The translations under genes were made by a program, and so were the position numbers. The notes below the pieces were generated by a model. The model saw only the letters and a list, made by a program, of their open reading frames with translations. It ran no database searches and was not told where the DNA came from. From NCBI RefSeq assembly GCF_000379065.1, contig NZ_KB900614.1, forward strand, positions 2,694,984-2,758,983: DNA of 64,000 nt, written 5' to 3'. Within the stretch, counting starts at the first letter, position 1. Every line of letters starts with the position of its first letter. Positions 61,017 to 64,000 of this stretch are shown here, piece after piece. Source of the DNA: Salinispora mooreana. GTDB taxonomy: Bacteria; Actinomycetota; Actinomycetes; Mycobacteriales; Micromonosporaceae.

Positions 61017-62399
61017 ATGAACCATCCACACCACACCCACACACCCAGCCGGCCCGGCGGACGCCGGGCGAGGTCACGCTGGTGGGCCGTCGGATTGGCC
61101 GGCATGACCGGCCTGACCCTCACCACCGCTGCCGTCGGCGTCGTCGGCGCACCGGCCACCGAGGCCGCCGCACGCATCGTTCCCAACGCCGAAAACCGGC
61201 CCGAGCAACCCGACCGGCCCGCCGCCGACAGCCACCGCGACGAAGGCAAGCGCAAGAACGAGAACAAGAGGTCGAAGGGCATCCCCGTTCCCTGCGACGC
61301 GGACAAGTTGATCGCCGCGATCACCCTCGCCAACGCCCGCGGCGGCGCCGTGCTCGACCTCGCCAAGAAATGCACCTACCTACTCACCGCCAACATCGAC
61401 GGCGCCGGCCTGCCCGCGATCACCACCCCCATCACCCTCAACGGCGGCAAACACACCACCATCAAACGCGCCGCCGCCGCCGAGGAATTCAGAATTTTCA
61501 CCGTCAACGCCAACGGTCGGCTCACCCTCAATCATCTCACTATCACCGGTGGCCGGACCTCCGGCGGCGGTGCCGGTGGTGGGATCTTGATTAATGGCGG
61601 CGGTGCCGCCGCGGTCAATGACAGTAAAATTATTCGTAATGTCGCCCCTAATGCTGACGCTGGTGGAGTGGCAAATATTGGCGGTGATCTCGAAATCAAC
61701 AACTCCCTAATTGGCCAGAATGCTGCCACGAATATCGGCGGCGGAGTCTTCAGTATCGGCACACTTACCGTCGACAAGTCCCGCTTCGACGCGAATACCG
61801 CTCTTACTGGCGGCGGTATCACCATCACCGGTGGCGACCTCCGTGTTACGCGAAGCGAGATGGTCAATCATCATGCTGCCCAGGGTGGGGGCATCTTCAT
61901 TCTTTCTGGTGTGACCGGCAGTATCGCTGATACGCGCTTCGAGGGAAACACGGCGACGATCGATGGTGGTTCCGCCATAGCCGGCGTGCCGACGCAGCTC
62001 ACCATGTCACGGGTCACCATTGCCAATAACTCCGCTCCCAGCAATCAGGGACTAGGTGCGCTTTTCCTGGAAGGCGGTTCCATGCTTGTTAAGGACAGTA
62101 TCATCAAGAACAATACCGGAATCAACGGCGGCGGCATTCGTAACCGGGGGGCGTTGACCTTGCTGCGTACAAAGGTTAGCGGCAATCAGGCCACCGGTTC
62201 GGGGGGCGGAATTTATAATGAATCCGTCGGAACGCTCACCCTCTTCTCGACCAAAATCGTCAAGAACACTGCCGTCGCCGACGGTGGCGGGATCTTCAAC
62301 GAGGCGGGTGGCACGGTCGAGTTGAACACCGCCACCGGCACTACCGTGGTCAAGAACCGGCCGAACAACTGCGTCAACGTCACCGGCTGTCCGGGCTGA
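61017..62399 (+). CDS. secreted right-handed beta-helix protein
   Basis: Exported protein of 460 residues. A long basic N-region (RPGGRRARSRWW) leads to a signal peptide (VGLAGMTGLTLTTAAVGVVG, cleavage near TEAAA), then a charged linker (DEGKRKNENKRSKG). The rest is a parallel beta-helix made of GGGI-F/L/Y-N and N-N-x-A repeats (LTITGGRTSGGGAGGGI, NNTGINGGGIRNRG), like polymorphic adhesins and pectate-lyase folds. No membrane anchor is visible. From about 61600 the codons become A+T-richer than neighbouring genes, a sign of transfer or of domain origin elsewhere. A clear terminator follows. Confidence 0.75.
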   Translation: MNHPHHTHTPSRPGGRRARSRWWAVGLAGMTGLTLTTAAVGVVGAPATEAAARIVPNAENRPEQPDRPAADSHRDEGKRKNENKRSKGIPVPCDADKLIAAITLANARGGAVLDLAKKCTYLLTANIDGAGLPAITTPITLNGGKHTTIKRAAAAEEFRIFTVNANGRLTLNHLTITGGRTSGGGAGGGILINGGGAAAVNDSKIIRNVAPNADAGGVANIGGDLEINNSLIGQNAATNIGGGVFSIGTLTVDKSRFDANTALTGGGITITGGDLRVTRSEMVNHHAAQGGGIFILSGVTGSIADTRFEGNTATIDGGSAIAGVPTQLTMSRVTIANNSAPSNQGLGALFLEGGSMLVKDSIIKNNTGINGGGIRNRGALTLLRTKVSGNQATGSGGGIYNESVGTLTLFSTKIVKNTAVADGGGIFNEAGGTVELNTATGTTVVKNRPNNCVNVTGCPG

Positions 62400-62423
62400 T
62401 CCCGTCGCCCGGGTATCACGAGG

Positions 62424-62463
62424 GGCCCCGCCCCTACCGTCTACGGGCGGCAGGGGCGGGGCC
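62424..62463. terminator. hairpin terminator after beta-helix gene
   Basis: GGCCCCGCCCCT (62424-62435) pairs perfectly with AGGGGCGGGGCC (62452-62463), 25 bp after the stop. Confidence 0.75.
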
Positions 62464-62475
62464 GTTCCGGGTTAG

Positions 62476-63888
62476 TACTCCAGCCGCACTTGGCTGAGTT
62501 GTTGTCTTCGCTGGTAGTGGCTTGTTTTGGCCCTGAACTGGTGGCGACGACGCCACCATGACCATCGATTGATGTGGTCGCGGGTTCGCCTGCGGGTGAT
62601 CAGGTGTGCCAGGAGACGTCGAGTCTCGGCGAGGCTGAGGGGAACGAGGCCGGCCCGGTCGGTGGTGCCCCCTTTTCCGCCTTTGCGGCGGTGACGGTGA
62701 GGAAGGCGTGGGCGCACATAGCGAGTGTTATGTGGCGGTACCACGCGTCGTAGCGGCGCACCTGATAGTCGTCCAGGCCGACCTGTCCCTTGGCGGTCTG
62801 GAAGCACTCCTCGACGGCCCACCGAGTGCCGGCGACGCGGATGAGTTCCTCGTCGTCGGTGTCGGCCGGTCCGTAGCACAGGTAGTAGGCGAGCTCGGTC
62901 GGGTCGGTGATCGACCGGCGGATGAGCAGCCAGCGGGTGAATCCGTGCTCGGCGGTGCCGGTGTCGGGCAGGGTGGCTACGGCCCAGTCGAACAGGCGCG
63001 GTCCCTTGGCGCCGGCGCCGCAGCTGCGCCGTTTCCAGGCCGGGGCAGGGGCCGCGGCGGCCAGTTCGTCGGCGCGGGCGGTGCCGCCGTCGGTCGGGAT
63101 CTTCTGGTTGCAGGCCACGGCCAAGACGTAGCCCATGCGCCGGGTCTGCAGCCACAGCCGGAACTTGCTGTCCTTGCCGTAGGCCTCGTCGGCGGTCACC
63201 CACTGAGCCAGCAGTCCCGCGTCCAGTGCGCGGCGCAGCATCTGCAACCCCAGCGCCGGCTTGGTCGCGAACCGCACCTTCGCCGGTACCGCGGCTTCGG
63301 TCCGCCGCCTGTCATCGGCGCACCAACTCTGCGGCAGATACAGTTCCCGGTCGATCAAGGTGCGCCCGTGCGCGGACGCATACGCCAGGAACACCCCGAG
63401 CTGGCAGTTCTCGGTCCGCCCGGCGGTCCCGGAGTACTGGCGTTGGACGCCGGCGGACTTGGTTCCCTTCTTCAGGAACCCTGTCTCATCGATGATCAGA
63501 ACGCCGGCGGCGTCGCCGAGGTGCTCCGCGACGTAGTCGCGCAGGTCATCGCGGACCGCGTCAGCGTCCCACGCCGACCTGTTGAGCAGCCGTTGCATAC
63601 CGTCAGGGGTGTTCTCCCCGGCCGCCTCCGCGAGGGTCCAGCCATTCTTGCCAGCCAGCGGCGACAGCAGGCCCAACACATAGGCCCGGGCCCGCCGGCG
63701 TGGCTCCACCCGCCGAAACCGGCCAGCGACCCGCGCCATCAGGTCATCCAGACTTGCCGCCCACCCCGAAAGATCGTCCGTCACCACAAGTGCGGCAGTC
63801 TACGATGGACGATCGTGTACTCTAACGCCTGACCCGCATCTACGGTCCTAGCTGCGCAAACACGGTCAACGGAAGTGCGGCTGGAGTA
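62476..63888 (-). mobile_element. IS701-family insertion sequence, 1,413 bp
   Basis: TACTCCAGCCGCACTT at 62476-62491 is repeated in inverse at 63873-63888; the match extends 3 bp outward on each side (19 bp in total). The flanks are TTAG (62472-62475) and CTAG (63889-63892), compatible with the 4-bp YTAR target of this family but differing by one base. Confidence 0.85.
62600..63787 (-). CDS. IS701-family transposase, C-terminus in -1 frame
   Basis: DDE transposase. The first 370 residues in this frame are typical: RARAYVLGLLSPLAGKNGW, VLIIDETGFLKKGTKSAGVQ (first D), WVTADEAYGKDSKFRLWL (second D) and RWAVEECFQTAKGQVGLDDY (E). After KAEKG the usual C-terminus (LVPLSLAETRRLLAHL, then NRWSWWRRRHQFRAKTSHY) continues in the -1 frame to 62472, where the TAA stop is made by the element's edge. 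The switch occurs at AAAAGGGGG (62668-62676, minus strand): either programmed frameshifting or a mutation. The GTG start is at 63787. Confidence 0.88.
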   Translation of the reverse strand: MVTDDLSGWAASLDDLMARVAGRFRRVEPRRRARAYVLGLLSPLAGKNGWTLAEAAGENTPDGMQRLLNRSAWDADAVRDDLRDYVAEHLGDAAGVLIIDETGFLKKGTKSAGVQRQYSGTAGRTENCQLGVFLAYASAHGRTLIDRELYLPQSWCADDRRRTEAAVPAKVRFATKPALGLQMLRRALDAGLLAQWVTADEAYGKDSKFRLWLQTRRMGYVLAVACNQKIPTDGGTARADELAAAAPAPAWKRRSCGAGAKGPRLFDWAVATLPDTGTAEHGFTRWLLIRRSITDPTELAYYLCYGPADTDDEELIRVAGTRWAVEECFQTAKGQVGLDDYQVRRYDAWYRHITLAMCAHAFLTVTAAKAEKGAPPTGPASFPSASPRLDVSWHT

Positions 63889-63960
63889 CTAGTAGTGCTT
63901 TGTTAGGTCGTTGTGGCGTGTCGCTTGTGTGAGCATGGTGGCGGTGTTTGGCTGCGGTGC

Positions 63961-64000
63961 GTGGATGAGCGGGAACTCGCCCGGGTGCGGGGGCGGTTGG
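63961..64000 (+). CDS. start of another transposase (IS701-like), 3' end outside window
   Basis: The last 40 bases read VDERELARVRGRL, which matches the N-terminus of a second IS701-family transposase type (ELARVRGRLEEF in relatives). GTG at 63961 is a likely start. Too short to be certain. Confidence 0.35.
   Translation, partial: MDERELARVRGRL

Noticed and set aside
1..64000. tRNA, rRNA, CRISPR arrays, origin of replication
   Set aside because: No cloverleaf with a T-loop consensus outside coding sequence, no regularly spaced repeats and no DnaA-box cluster were seen by eye.

Overview
This window is from a high-GC actinomycete, most likely of the Micromonosporaceae (Salinispora/Micromonospora-like). 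The base composition, the GTG/TTG starts, the many small one- and two-component regulators, the paired DUF6232-type membrane proteins, the LPXTG-type surface proteins and the IS content all fit. The lineage is inferred from gene families, not from a marker gene. No rRNA, tRNA or CRISPR array was seen.

Layout. (1) 1-9.5 kb is ordinary chromosome: a truncated enoyl-CoA hydratase, two DUF6232-like membrane proteins, ribokinase, an ABC ATPase, a ROK regulator, a GNAT remnant, an OmpR-type two-component system, small hypotheticals and a DUF72 protein. (2) 9.7-36 kb holds three paralogous secreted seven-bladed RCC1 beta-propeller proteins (A, B and C) with Ig-like stalks and LPXTG sorting signals. 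All three share a conserved 5' leader with a covarying stem. (3) 11.5-24.6 kb, between RCC1 A and B, is a coherent N-glycan utilisation locus: secreted GH85 endo-beta-N-acetylglucosaminidase, CUT1-type ABC importer (lipoprotein plus two permeases), GH38 alpha-mannosidase, a probable GH5 beta-mannosidase and a divergent LacI regulator. (4) 24.6-40.6 kb carries an SDR, a GH15 hydrolase, a very large FAD/Fe-S dehydrogenase, an RmlD-like protein, an MFS protein with an internal minisatellite, a PadR/membrane-protein pair and an acyl-CoA synthetase. (5) 41.8-51.3 kb is an accessory stretch of three TetR regulons, each with clear palindromic operators: FAD monooxygenase; DHA2-type MFS plus saccharopine-dehydrogenase-like protein; and an ICMT-like membrane operon that ends in its own TetR gene. 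A WrbA flavodoxin lies between the second and third. (6) 51.3-64 kb is a decaying mobile island. It holds gene fragments (SseB-like, redoxin-like, replication-relaxation, NAD epimerase, DNA methyltransferase), two secreted proteins, a truncated IS256-family element interrupted by an intact IS30-family element (perfect CCT target duplication), truncated IS110 and IS5 copies, a beta-helix surface protein with a structured leader, an IS701-family element with 19-bp terminal repeats, and the start of another transposase.

The genes in (3) suggest a cycle: GH85 releases glycans outside the cell, the importer brings them in, and GH38 and GH5 dismantle them under LacI control. The most unusual signals are the covarying RCC1 leader, the N-glycan locus, the ICMT/TetR operon and the nested IS with a reconstructable target gene. 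Starts were moved from the longest possible ORF wherever a Shine-Dalgarno sequence or domain boundary decided it.
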